The notes: generated by a model from the letters alone, not told the origin. 32,935 nt of DNA from Segatella salivae DSM 15606 (GCF_000185845.1 NZ_GL629647.1:2167751-2200685), one strand, 5' to 3'. Counted from the stretch's first letter, positions 25,566 to 32,935 are shown. Made by a program: numbers and translations.

Positions 25566-26168
25566 ATGGATAAAGTAAGCTATGCTCTCGGCATAGGCAT
25601 CGGCAGACAATTGTCTCAGATGGGTGCCGCAGATCTTAATATTGACGATTTTGCACAGGCAATTAAAGACGTTATTGCGGGCGATTTGAAGCTCGGCGAC
25701 GCTGAAGCACAACAGATTGTGCAGGAGTTCTTTGCAAAACAAGAGGAGAAACAAAAGGCAGAGGCTGCCGAAAAGGGTAAGGCCGCAAAGCAAGATGGCG
25801 AGAAGTTCCTCGCCGAAAACGGCAAAAAGGAAGGTGTTATCACGACAGCTTCGGGGCTGCAATACCAGGTTTTGCGTGAAGGAAACGGTCAAAGTCCAAA
25901 GGCAACCGACACAGTTGAGTGTCATTATGAAGGCACTTTGATAGATGGAACGAAGTTCGATTCGTCGTATGATCGCGGACAAACCGCCACGTTCCCACTC
26001 AATCAAGTGATTGCCGGATGGATAGAAGGCTTGCAACTCATGAAAGAAGGCGGCAAGTATCGCTTCTTTATACCTTATGAACTCGGTTATGGCGAGCGCG
26101 GAGCAGGTGCATCTATCCCTCCATTCTCTACGTTGGTATTTGATGTAGAGCTTGTATCAGTGAAATAA
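25566..26168 (+). CDS. FKBP-type peptidyl-prolyl isomerase, cytoplasmic (Mip/FkpA-like)
   Basis: This 200-residue protein begins MDKVSYALGIGIGRQ with no signal peptide. A helical Mip/FkpA-type N-terminal dimerisation domain with a charged coil (about 1-85) precedes the FKBP domain (about 90-200). Active-site features include FDSSYDRG, QVIAGWIEGLQLM and the C-terminal YGERGAGASIPPFSTLVFDVEL. It catalyses cis-trans isomerisation of prolyl bonds and may act as a chaperone. It is the first of three tandem FKBP genes; 23 nt separate it from the next. The lack of an export signal sets it apart from its two neighbours. Confidence 0.93.
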   Translation: MDKVSYALGIGIGRQLSQMGAADLNIDDFAQAIKDVIAGDLKLGDAEAQQIVQEFFAKQEEKQKAEAAEKGKAAKQDGEKFLAENGKKEGVITTASGLQYQVLREGNGQSPKATDTVECHYEGTLIDGTKFDSSYDRGQTATFPLNQVIAGWIEGLQLMKEGGKYRFFIPYELGYGERGAGASIPPFSTLVFDVELVSVK

Positions 26169-26191
26169 TATACATTATAATAAGATTAGAA

Positions 26192-27073
26192 ATGAAGAAA
26201 ATCGCAATCGTAGCCGCTATGGCTATCGCTGCCGCAACATTCACTGCGTGTGGCAATTCGACTCCAAAGGCCGATCTGAAAAACGATGTTGACACGATGA
26301 GTTACGCCATGGGTATGGCTCAAACCCAAGGTTTGAAGGACTTCCTCGTAGGTCGTATGCAGATCGATACTACCTATATGGACGAGTTTATCAAAGGACT
26401 TAACGATGGAGCTAATGCTGGTGACGACAAGAAGAAGGCCGCTTATTACGCTGGAATACAAATAGGTCAGCAGATATCTAACCAGATGATCAAGGGCATT
26501 AATAGCGAAGTGTTTGGTGAAGACTCTACAAAGAGCATCTCATTAAAGAACTTTATGGCTGGTTTTATTGCTGGAACAACAGGTAAAACAGGTAGCGTGA
26601 AGATGACAGCTGAGGAAGCTCAGCAGATTGCTCAAGCCAAAATGATGGCTATTAAGGGCAAGAACATGGAGAAACAATATGGTCCTAACAAGGCAGCTGG
26701 TGAGAAATGGCTCGCTGAAAACAAGAAAAAGGCCGGCGTAAAGACGCTTCCTTCTGGCGTACAATATAGGGTAATAAAAGAAGGAAAGGGTGCAATGCCT
26801 CAGGATACTTCAACAGTTGTTGTCAACTATGAAGGCAAAACAATCGATGGAAAGGTATTCGATAGCAGCTATAAGCGTGGAGAACCTATCACACTTAAAG
26901 CCAATCAGGTGATTAAAGGATGGACCGATGCGCTCGTACATATGCCTGCTGGCTCTGTATGGGAAGTCTATATTCCTCAACAACTGGCTTACGGCGACCG
27001 CGAACAAGGCCAGATTAAGCCTTTCTCTGCACTCATCTTTAAGATTGAACTCGTAAAGGTTGGCGGAAAATAA
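26192..27073 (+). CDS. FKBP-type peptidyl-prolyl isomerase, lipoprotein
   Basis: This 293-residue protein has lipobox TFTAC (Cys20) followed by GNSTPKADL, so it is predicted to be lipid-anchored in the cell envelope. The helical N-terminal domain repeats the pattern of its neighbour (MSYAMGMAQTQGLKDFLVG). The FKBP domain at about 185-293 has FDSSYKRGEP, QVIKGWTDALVHM and YGDREQGQIKPFSALIF. The usual GAGASIPP loop is replaced by EQGQIKP, as in the third gene, so genes two and three are closer to each other than to gene one. It lies 11 nt from the next gene. A role in folding exported proteins is expected. Confidence 0.93.
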   Translation: MKKIAIVAAMAIAAATFTACGNSTPKADLKNDVDTMSYAMGMAQTQGLKDFLVGRMQIDTTYMDEFIKGLNDGANAGDDKKKAAYYAGIQIGQQISNQMIKGINSEVFGEDSTKSISLKNFMAGFIAGTTGKTGSVKMTAEEAQQIAQAKMMAIKGKNMEKQYGPNKAAGEKWLAENKKKAGVKTLPSGVQYRVIKEGKGAMPQDTSTVVVNYEGKTIDGKVFDSSYKRGEPITLKANQVIKGWTDALVHMPAGSVWEVYIPQQLAYGDREQGQIKPFSALIFKIELVKVGGK

Positions 27074-27084
27074 GATTGTAAACA

Positions 27085-27972
27085 ATGAAAAAACTAATAC
27101 TCTTAGCGCTCGTCTTCATGGCGGGCGTTACGCTTACTACACAGGCAAAGGATAAGAAAAAGAAGCCTGTTGCCACAACACCAGCGTCAACAGTGAAGCT
27201 CGTTTCACCGAATGATACGCTTAGTTACCTTGCCGGCATGTCGGCAACTGAAGGACTTGTGGCTTATCTTCAACAGAGTTTCCAGGTTGATACAACGAAT
27301 ATGGCTGACTTCCTGAAAGGATTTCGTGAGGCGCAGACACGCGTTTCAGACCCTGCTTTCAAGGCTTATGCTGCGGGAATGCAGATTGCTGAGATGGTCA
27401 ACAGCCGTATTTTGCCGAATATGAAGCAGGCTTTCGTTGGAACAAAAGATTCTATTGAGCACGCAATGTTTATCAATGGATTCACTGCCGCACTGCAAAA
27501 CGACACGACTTTCTTTACGCAAAACGAGGCAACTAAGCGCTATCGTCAGCGTATGGAGGATGTTGTTGAGACACGAAATGCAGCATATAAACAGGAAAAT
27601 GCAGACTGGTTGAAGGCTAATGCCAAGAAAGAGGGCATGCATACTACGCCTTCTGGGCTGCAGTATAAAGTGCTTGTAGAAGGTAAAGGCCCTATGCCTA
27701 AGGAGTCAGATAAGGTAAAAGTGAAGTACGAAGGACGCTTAATAGATGGTACTGTCTTTGATAGTAGCTACAAACGCGACCCTCAAACCAACACGTTCCG
27801 ATGCAATGAAGTCATCAAAGGATGGACAGAAGCGCTCACAATGATGCCAGTTGGCAGCAAATGGGAAGTCTGTATACCAGAGAATTTGGCTTATGGCGGA
27901 AGACAAGCAGGGCAGATTAAGCCTTACTCTACACTCATTTTCACCGTTGAATTGGTAGGTATAGAAAAGTAA
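27085..27972 (+). CDS. FKBP-type peptidyl-prolyl isomerase, periplasmic
   Basis: This 295-residue protein has a type I signal peptide (MKKLILLALVFMAGVTLTTQA, cleavage near TQA-KD) and then a Lys-rich linker. The N-terminal helical domain starts DTLSYLAGMSATEGL, and the C-terminal FKBP domain (about 185-295) has FDSSYKRDPQ, EVIKGWTEALTMM and YGGRQAGQIKPYSTLIFTVEL. It is the last gene of the three-gene set and is followed about 20 nt later by a strong intrinsic terminator. It is a likely duplicate of the lipoprotein FKBP with changed localisation. Confidence 0.92.
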   Translation: MKKLILLALVFMAGVTLTTQAKDKKKKPVATTPASTVKLVSPNDTLSYLAGMSATEGLVAYLQQSFQVDTTNMADFLKGFREAQTRVSDPAFKAYAAGMQIAEMVNSRILPNMKQAFVGTKDSIEHAMFINGFTAALQNDTTFFTQNEATKRYRQRMEDVVETRNAAYKQENADWLKANAKKEGMHTTPSGLQYKVLVEGKGPMPKESDKVKVKYEGRLIDGTVFDSSYKRDPQTNTFRCNEVIKGWTEALTMMPVGSKWEVCIPENLAYGGRQAGQIKPYSTLIFTVELVGIEK

Positions 27973-27993
27973 AATCATTTATTCCTCATACTG

Positions 27994-28030
27994 AAAGCGC
28001 GGAGATTGAAAGATTTCCGCGCTTTTTTTT
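27994..28030 (+). terminator. Intrinsic terminator of the FKBP operon
   Basis: AAAGCGCGGA (27994-28003) and TCCGCGCTTT (28016-28025) form a perfect 10-bp GC-rich stem with a 12-nt loop, running directly into eight Ts (28023-28030). It begins 21 nt after the last FKBP stop. Confidence 0.93.
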
Positions 28031-28059
28031 GTCGATTCAAATAATATTAATTATTTTTG
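28028..28059 (+). promoter_or_regulatory. Promoter of the C26-M19 fusion gene, overlapping the FKBP terminator
   Basis: TTTG at 28028-28031 and TATTTTTG at 28052-28059 match the Bacteroidota -33 and -7 elements with a 20-nt spacer, which is within the usual range. The -33 element is the end of the upstream terminator's T-run plus the next G. The leader to the ATG at 28186 is about 120 nt. Confidence 0.6.
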
Positions 28060-28185
28060 TTTTCAAATGATTTTGAGGGATGTTTCCAACGTGTTGAAGC
28101 ATGGATGTGTATTCTATGATAACGCAAACACCCTGAAAATAGGAAAGAATATAAATGTTTTGAACTCAATTTTTGAACTGAAAAA

Positions 28186-29928
28186 ATGATAAAGAAATAT
28201 CAACTTGGAACATATCTTGACGAGATTTATTCCTCATTTCCCGAGGCTCAACAGCGCCCAATGATTGGAATCACAGCCAATTATGCTGATGGTGATGCCA
28301 TGATACGAAGCGTTTACTATCGTCAAATCGTTAAAGCGGGCGGCACACCTGTTATCATTCCGCCAGTGGCCGACCATCAAGTAATCATCAATATGCTTGA
28401 TCGCATCGACGGACTTGTGTTTACTGGTGGCGCAGACTATAGCCCATTATGGAGTAATGAGGAGCCTCTTAAAGAGTTAGGTCACGTTAATCCAGAGCGT
28501 GATTTGCCTGAATTGTTGCTCACAAGATTAGCATATAACCGACAGATTCCTATTCTTGGAACGTGTCGTGGCATGCAAACCATCGCCTTAGCTTTAGGAG
28601 GTCGGCTGACACAAGATATCAAAACACCACTCAAACACGTTCAAGATGCAGTGCGAGAAGAGCCTACTCACAGCATAAACATACGTGAAAACAGTGTGTT
28701 GTTTGACCTTTATGGCGAGAAGACTTATGTCAACTCATTCCATCATCAGGCTGTAGCTGAATGTGGAGATAAGTTCCGTGTCACGGCAACCGCACCCGAT
28801 GGAATCGTCGAAGCGATTGAAAGTAGTGAGCAAAAGGCTATCATTGGGGTGCAATGGCATCCTGAATGGCTCGAAGAAGAGGGACTAAAACTCTTCCAAT
28901 GGCTCATCCATCGCAGTGCAGAATTTAGCAAAGCAAAAGACATTCACCGTCGAATCCTCACGTTTGATAGCCATTGTGACACGCCAATGTTCTTCCCTCA
29001 AGGCATTCATTTCGAGCAAAGGGATCCACGAATCCTATATGATCTCCACAAGATGTCAGACGGAAGACAAGATGCAGTGACGATGGTTGCCTACATTCCT
29101 CAGCACCCAAAGCCGGGCGAAATTCCTGAAAACATGACGCCGAAGCAATATGCTGACAGCATATTTGACCAGATATCGGCCATTGTTAAGCGTGAAAACG
29201 CGTATGTTTCTATCGCGAAAACACCTCACGATCTCTATATAAACAAGGCGCAAGGTCGCAAGAGTATCATGCTCGGTATAGAGAATGGACTGGCTATTGA
29301 GAATGATATTGCGAATGTAGAGCACTTTGCTCGTCGTGGAATTACTTACATCACGCTTTGCCATAACGGCGATAACGACATCTGTGACAGTGCTCGTGGC
29401 ACGGGAACGCATAACGGAGTAAGTGCTTTTGGCGAGCAGGTTATTCACGAAATGAATAGACTTGGGGTTATGGTTGACCTCAGTCATGGGGCTGAAAAGA
29501 GTTTTTATGATGCATTAGAGATAAGTAAAACGCCTATCGTTTGTAGTCATAGCAACTGTAAAGCGCTTTGCGATGTGCCACGAAATCTAACCGATGACCA
29601 GCTGAAAGCACTCGCTGCAAGAGGCGGTGTGGCTCAAACCACAATGTATCATGGCTTCCTTCGGAAAGAAACTGAAGCCACTATACTCGATGCAGTGGCC
29701 CATCTTGAGCATGCAATCGACGTCATGGGAATCGACCATGTGGGTGTAGGCACCGACTTTGATGGTGATGGTGGTATCGTAGGTATGGCCGATGCATCCG
29801 AAATGATCAACTTTACCATCCAATTGTTACGCCGTAAATTCAGCGAAGAAGATATCGAAAAGATTTGGGGAGGCAATTGGCTTAGGGTAATGCAAGCCGT
29901 AAAAGACCAGGCCGAAGTAACGTTTTAA
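28186..29928 (+). CDS. Peptidase C26 / M19 membrane-dipeptidase fusion protein
   Basis: This 580-residue protein joins two complete enzymes. Residues 25-245 form a class I amidotransferase-like peptidase C26 domain (gamma-glutamyl-GABA hydrolase type), with nucleophile Cys127 in GTCRGMQ and His225/Glu227 in QWHPE. Residues 255-580 form a renal-dipeptidase-type M19 domain with all expected metal ligands: His263, Asp265 (DSHCDT), Glu366, His434 (DLSHG) and His455, plus Asp524 in GTDFDGDG. No signal peptide is evident, so it is probably cytoplasmic. The likely role is hydrolysis of gamma-glutamyl bonds followed by dipeptide cleavage, in recycling glutathione-like or cell-wall peptides; the substrate is inferred. 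It is a single-gene unit. Confidence 0.92.
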   Translation: MIKKYQLGTYLDEIYSSFPEAQQRPMIGITANYADGDAMIRSVYYRQIVKAGGTPVIIPPVADHQVIINMLDRIDGLVFTGGADYSPLWSNEEPLKELGHVNPERDLPELLLTRLAYNRQIPILGTCRGMQTIALALGGRLTQDIKTPLKHVQDAVREEPTHSINIRENSVLFDLYGEKTYVNSFHHQAVAECGDKFRVTATAPDGIVEAIESSEQKAIIGVQWHPEWLEEEGLKLFQWLIHRSAEFSKAKDIHRRILTFDSHCDTPMFFPQGIHFEQRDPRILYDLHKMSDGRQDAVTMVAYIPQHPKPGEIPENMTPKQYADSIFDQISAIVKRENAYVSIAKTPHDLYINKAQGRKSIMLGIENGLAIENDIANVEHFARRGITYITLCHNGDNDICDSARGTGTHNGVSAFGEQVIHEMNRLGVMVDLSHGAEKSFYDALEISKTPIVCSHSNCKALCDVPRNLTDDQLKALAARGGVAQTTMYHGFLRKETEATILDAVAHLEHAIDVMGIDHVGVGTDFDGDGGIVGMADASEMINFTIQLLRRKFSEEDIEKIWGGNWLRVMQAVKDQAEVTF

Positions 29929-30039
29929 GGAGCTCAAATCAATGCAAAACTAACCTCAAATGTGTGGATTGGCGTTATCAACGCTATACAATCATTATAT
30001 ACATAGTAGGATAGTAGCATTGAAATCCATAGAAAAGAC

Positions 30040-30072
30040 CAACAGGGATGCACGCTTTGTGCATCCCTGTTG
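30040..30072. terminator. Bidirectional terminator between convergent genes
   Basis: CAACAGGGATGCAC (30040-30053) and its exact complement (30059-30072) form a 14-bp stem with a 5-nt loop. It lies 111 nt after the fusion gene stop and 25 nt after the glutaminyl cyclase stop on the opposite strand. The minus-strand side is followed by TCTTTTC, so it best serves the cyclase operon. Confidence 0.85.
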
Positions 30073-30097
30073 ACGTATTTCATGTTGTCATGTGCAA

Positions 30098-31135
30098 CTA
30101 TTTCTCTGAATATATCACTTGAACCATTGTCTGACCCACGGCTTTCAGCGTGTTCTTATCAATGTTTTCCATATTATCGGCAAGCGTATGCCACGTTGGT
30201 CCAAAGCTACTTTGCTGACAATCTGGGTAATATGGGATAATGTCTATAGTCGGAATCTTGGCAAATTGGTTAATAGGCACATGGTCATCTGTAATCATTC
30301 CTCCATCTTGTTGAGGGAAATAACTTCCAAAACCAACTGCTTTTGCAGCGCGCCAAACCTTGTTTACTATCGCCGAAGCGTATTGCATTGACATGCCTTC
30401 TCTATAGAATCGCGCGCCAACTCCACCCACCATATCGAGTAAAATGCCATAACGTGCCTCATAACCTCGCGGCAAATTCTTACTCCAATACTGTGCTCCG
30501 AGTGCCCAACTATCGGCATTATCGGGGGTATTTGCCCATTGAGGTGTCCCCCAATCTTCGGCATCAAAGCACACAAAGTCAATGCCAAGTTGAGCATTTA
30601 AGGCTTTATCGCCTTTATTGTTATGGATGATTCGCGCCAACTCGAGCATCACTGCAACGCCACTTGCGGCATCATTCGCGGCAAGAATTGGCTTGTGCCA
30701 GTTCGTACTATCAGGGTCGTTATCGGCCCAAGGACGGCTATCCCAATGCGCACAAAGCAGTATTCGGGTGGTGGCTTCAGGGTTTATACTGGCAATAATG
30801 TTGCTACTCTTGAGCTTGGTGCCGTCATATCCGGTGAGTGTTGCATCCTGGGTAGTCACCTTACAGCCATATTCCTTGAACTTCTTCACTATCCATTGCG
30901 CGCAACGTTCATGCCCACGGCTGTTCATATCGCGTGGACCGAAGTCGCATTGTGCCTTTACAAAGCTGTAAGCGCTATCGGCATTAAACGATGGACCGAC
31001 GGGAGTGACTTTCTCAATCTCCTCTACTTCCTCCGTGTTTTCAACACTCTTACTTCCTTGTTTGTAATAGTGGAGTCCACCGATAGCCACTGCAGCCACG
31101 ACAACTCCAAGCATTATCTTCATTGATTTCTTCAT
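30098..31135 (-). CDS. Glutaminyl-peptide cyclotransferase (M28-like, type II)
   Basis: This 345-residue protein has an N-terminal membrane/signal segment (about 7-22), so it acts in the periplasm or at the inner membrane. It has the M28-type fold of animal-like glutaminyl cyclases known from Porphyromonas and Prevotella: CAHWDSRPWADND (128-140), ANDAASG with Asp155, FDAEDWG with Glu193-Asp194, LLDMVGG with Asp234, and TWHTLAD with Trp315-His316. It converts N-terminal Gln of exported proteins into pyroglutamate. A plain M28 aminopeptidase is the alternative, but the motif spacing and the WH pair favour the cyclase. Its ATG lies 8 nt after the DUF4294 stop, so the two form an operon. Confidence 0.87.
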   Translation of the reverse strand: MKKSMKIMLGVVVAAVAIGGLHYYKQGSKSVENTEEVEEIEKVTPVGPSFNADSAYSFVKAQCDFGPRDMNSRGHERCAQWIVKKFKEYGCKVTTQDATLTGYDGTKLKSSNIIASINPEATTRILLCAHWDSRPWADNDPDSTNWHKPILAANDAASGVAVMLELARIIHNNKGDKALNAQLGIDFVCFDAEDWGTPQWANTPDNADSWALGAQYWSKNLPRGYEARYGILLDMVGGVGARFYREGMSMQYASAIVNKVWRAAKAVGFGSYFPQQDGGMITDDHVPINQFAKIPTIDIIPYYPDCQQSSFGPTWHTLADNMENIDKNTLKAVGQTMVQVIYSEK

Positions 31136-31143
31136 TTTCTCGG

Positions 31144-31800
31144 TTATAATTGGCCGGCTTCAACCATCAACACCACACGTTCGGTGAGGCGATCTACGCC
31201 ATTCGGGTCATATTTCTTCGTCAAAGAGGCACCAAAAGTCCATGCAAACGCTTGCCAAAATCCCGCGCGAACAGGGCCTAACACGGCTTGAAGTGCGCCA
31301 TAAGCAGAGCTTCCACACTCGCGATATACTAACTTAATGAGCAGTTTTCCCTGTTGATAGGTGAGCTTCTTCATGCGTGGTGTGTACTCTTCTTTAATGC
31401 TTTGTTCCACATATTTGAGGTGAGCGTCCTTGGCTTTCTTGTTGGGTAACGTCTGAATATAATCGTAAGTTTCGATAATTATGCGGTTAACCTCCTTGGC
31501 TATCGGTAGCACTTTCTTGACATTATAAACCAAACGGTTGTATGCTATGCGTTGTTGTGCGTTCTCAAATACGGGTTGTGGGTAGACATATACATTGTTA
31601 AGTTCTACATATTGGATTGAATCTCGCCCCTGAAGTACCTTTCCTACGCGCACCATTGGTACGAAAGTAGGGTCATCCATATCGACAGTTCGGTCCTCAG
31701 GAGCAACGCTTTCAGGGCGCTTCCCGTCTGTTTTTGTCTGCGCACTCAATGGTAACGACAGGCAAAAAAGCAACATAATCAAGTAAAACTTGTAGTACAT
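31144..31800 (-). CDS. DUF4294 family protein, exported
   Basis: The start at 31800 (218 residues) is chosen because it opens a signal peptide (MYYKFYLIMLLFCLSLPLSA-Q21) and sits just after a perfect -7 box; the longer frame crosses that promoter. The body has the DUF4294 pattern (LNNVYVYP, then FENAQQRIAYNRLVYNVKKV, and later QGKLLIKLVYRECGSSAYGA). Function of the family is unknown to me. It is co-transcribed with the glutaminyl cyclase, and its own predicted mature N terminus is Gln, so it may be a substrate. It is probably periplasmic. Confidence 0.83.
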   Translation of the reverse strand: MYYKFYLIMLLFCLSLPLSAQTKTDGKRPESVAPEDRTVDMDDPTFVPMVRVGKVLQGRDSIQYVELNNVYVYPQPVFENAQQRIAYNRLVYNVKKVLPIAKEVNRIIIETYDYIQTLPNKKAKDAHLKYVEQSIKEEYTPRMKKLTYQQGKLLIKLVYRECGSSAYGALQAVLGPVRAGFWQAFAWTFGASLTKKYDPNGVDRLTERVVLMVEAGQL

Positions 31801-31807
31801 ACGCTCG

Positions 31808-31815
31808 CAAAAGTA
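31808..31815 (-). promoter_or_regulatory. Near-leaderless promoter of the DUF4294-cyclase operon
   Basis: The minus strand reads TACTTTTG, an exact TANNTTTG match, ending 7 nt upstream of the ATG at 31800. The transcript would carry almost no 5' leader, as with the helicase/ABC pair. Confidence 0.65.
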
Positions 31816-31945
31816 CGTATATTTTTGGATAAAAAGAAAGAAATCAAGGGGAAAAAGGCGAAAAATGGGCATATTCTATAAGTCATAAAGTGTGATGAGT
31901 GGGATAGCGTTAGTAGGGAAAGAAATGGGATATAGCCTGTAACAT

Positions 31946-32037
31946 AAATGGGGTTGCAGAGTCATGTTTTTCAAATCAGTCAGGTGTTTCATGGCCAATA
32001 CAAACCGCTTTGCCACAGAAGCATCATAACCCCATTT
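31946..32037. other. Element bounded by 10-bp inverted repeats
   Basis: AAATGGGGTT (31946-31955) and AACCCCATTT (32028-32037) are exact inverted repeats 72 nt apart. AACATAAA just outside the left arm is mirrored by TTTATGTT a few bases beyond the right arm. No reading frame lies inside. It could be a miniature inverted-repeat element or a large stem-loop. Confidence 0.45.
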
Positions 32038-32070
32038 CCCTTTGTTTTATGTTCCTTTATCCCCAGCATT

Positions 32071-32186
32071 GTAAAATGCCACAAATCACGCAATGTTTTG
32101 CGTCATTTCATCGTGTAAAATAAGGCTAATTACGCGCTCATTTGCACCAAATCATTTTATCATAGATTATCAATAACATCAATACC
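32071..32186. repeat. Dispersed intergenic element, copy 3
   Basis: This is the fullest copy of the element also seen at 24291-24384 and 166-217. Shared blocks are GTAAAATGCCACA, a GTTTTG-rich middle, TTTGCACCAAATCATTTTAT and ATTATCAATAAC. It runs directly into the 66-bp tandem repeat. Confidence 0.6.
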
Positions 32187-32188
32187 AT

Positions 32189-32452
32189 AATGTTATCATC
32201 ATGAATCGCCATAGGTGTTATAACAGCATTCCAATGGATGTATCCGCCATTTTGAATGTTACAACGATGCAATGCCGTCGGTGTTATATTATTGTTCCAA
32301 TGAATGTATTTGCTATTTTGAATGTTGTAACGACATAAGAATGTGGGTGTTATGCCATTATTCCAATGAACACATCGCCCATTTTGAATGTTATAACCAC
32401 ACAATGCCATCGGAGTTATATTAATGTTCCAATGAATGTATCACCCATTTTG
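32189..32452. repeat. 66-bp tandem repeat, four units
   Basis: The marker TTTGAATGTT recurs at 32251, 32317, 32383 and 32449, exactly 66 bp apart. Units starting AATGTT lie at 32189, 32255, 32321 and 32387, each with CCAATGnATGTAT near the end. A further unit and a half reappears at about 32620-32730. Because 66 is a multiple of three, both strands carry open frames with 22-residue periodicity. With no start context, promoter or recognisable protein, I treat it as non-coding. Confidence 0.88.
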
Positions 32453-32844
32453 AATGTTCTCACCACGCAACTCGGTACGAGTTGTTCTTTTGATAGCCCG
32501 GGGTTGGCGAGGAACGAGCCTACCCCGGGTAAACATTCGCAAGGAGATTCAACGCCGTAGGTGTTGAGCTTTTTCCGAGAAAATATGGTTTCAATGAGAG
32601 GATTAATAGGATGTTATGTCAATATCCCAATGAACACATCGCCCATTTTGAATGTTATAACCACACAATACCATCGGAGTTATATTAATGTTCCAATGAA
32701 TGTATTTGCCACTATGAATACTCTCACCACGCAACTCGGTACGAGTTGTTCTTTTGATAGCCCGGGGTTGGCGAGGAACGAGCCTACCCCGGGTAAACGT
32801 TTGCAAGGGGATTCAACGCCGTAGGTGTTGAGCTTTTTCCGAGA
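32383..32844. repeat. 264-bp higher-order direct duplication with REP-like palindromes
   Basis: Bases 32383-32580 recur at 32647-32844 with a constant 264-bp offset and few mismatches. Each copy holds the end of the 66-bp unit and three palindromes. The first is CAACTCG-GTA-CGAGTTG (32468-32484; 32732-32748). The second has CCCGGGGT and ACCCCGGG arms (32497-32529; 32761-32793). The third is CAACGCC-GTA-GGTGTTG (32550-32566; 32814-32830), followed by AGCTTTTT. The form resembles REP elements mobilised by RAYT transposases, but no RAYT gene is in the window. Confidence 0.85.
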
Positions 32845-32893
32845 AAGCATAGTTATTGCGAGGTATTTGATGGCGGATTAATCAAAAAAAGCG

Positions 32894-32910
32894 CAACACC
32901 TACGGCGTTG
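32894..32910. repeat. REP-like palindrome at right edge
   Basis: CAACACC-TAC-GGCGTTG is the reverse-orientation form of the CAACGCC-GTA-GGTGTTG palindrome in the preceding duplication. It probably belongs to the next repeat block, which is cut by the window edge. Confidence 0.7.
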
Positions 32911-32935
32911 TTTCCCACAAACAATACGTTAACCC

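Noticed and set aside
32138..32824. Small proteins with 22-residue repeats on both strands
   Set aside because: The 66-bp period is a multiple of three, so open frames arise by chance on both strands. No start context or known family was seen.

Overview
The window looks like the chromosome of a Prevotella-type member of the Bacteroidota. The evidence is a SusC/SusD polysaccharide utilization locus, Bacteroidota-type -7 promoter boxes (TANNTTTG), signal peptides ending in Ala-Gln, DUF4294/DUF4861/DUF4955/DUF5017 family proteins, and a Prevotella/Porphyromonas-type glutaminyl cyclase. Genus is inferred from protein style; no rRNA or tRNA gene was seen.

Layout. (1) 243-15687, minus strand: one tight operon SusC - SusD - surface lipoprotein - PL8 chondroitin/hyaluronan lyase - GH88 unsaturated uronyl hydrolase - Ser-type sulfatase - DUF4955 beta-helix protein - DUF4861 protein. 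Together they make a glycosaminoglycan (chondroitin sulfate/hyaluronan-type) utilization locus: capture and import, lyase cleavage to unsaturated oligosaccharides, desulfation and removal of the unsaturated uronic acid. No sensor/regulator gene lies in the window. (2) 15879-20013: a malolactic enzyme plus AEC-type malate permease pair (mleS-mleP), resembling lactic acid bacterium genes, and the tail of an ISL3-type transposase, all bracketed by two related direct arrays of 41-bp palindromic repeats. (3) 20142-25340: housekeeping and repair genes: UPF1-like SF1 helicase, orphan FecE-like ABC ATPase (divergent, with near-leaderless promoters), DNA polymerase IV, Sir2 deacylase. (4) 25566-27972: three tandem FKBP-type prolyl isomerases predicted for cytoplasm, lipoprotein anchor and periplasm, closed by a strong terminator. 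(5) 28186-29928: a single protein joining a peptidase C26 (class I amidotransferase-type) domain to an M19 dipeptidase domain. (6) 30098-31800, minus strand: DUF4294 protein plus glutaminyl cyclase. (7) 31801-32935: gene-free DNA full of repeats: an inverted-repeat element, a dispersed element also found at 24291 and 166, a 66-bp tandem repeat, and a 264-bp higher-order duplication carrying REP-like palindromes that also occur at the left edge of the window.

The most unusual content is the 41-bp repeat family. Three sequence classes (A, B, C) with different arms share one period, one register and one 7-nt arm / 3-nt loop / 7-nt arm geometry, with compensatory arm changes. They occur in the same A-B-C order on both sides of the mle genes. 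I cannot assign them a function. The chondroitin locus, FKBPs, cyclase and repair genes are recognisable families.
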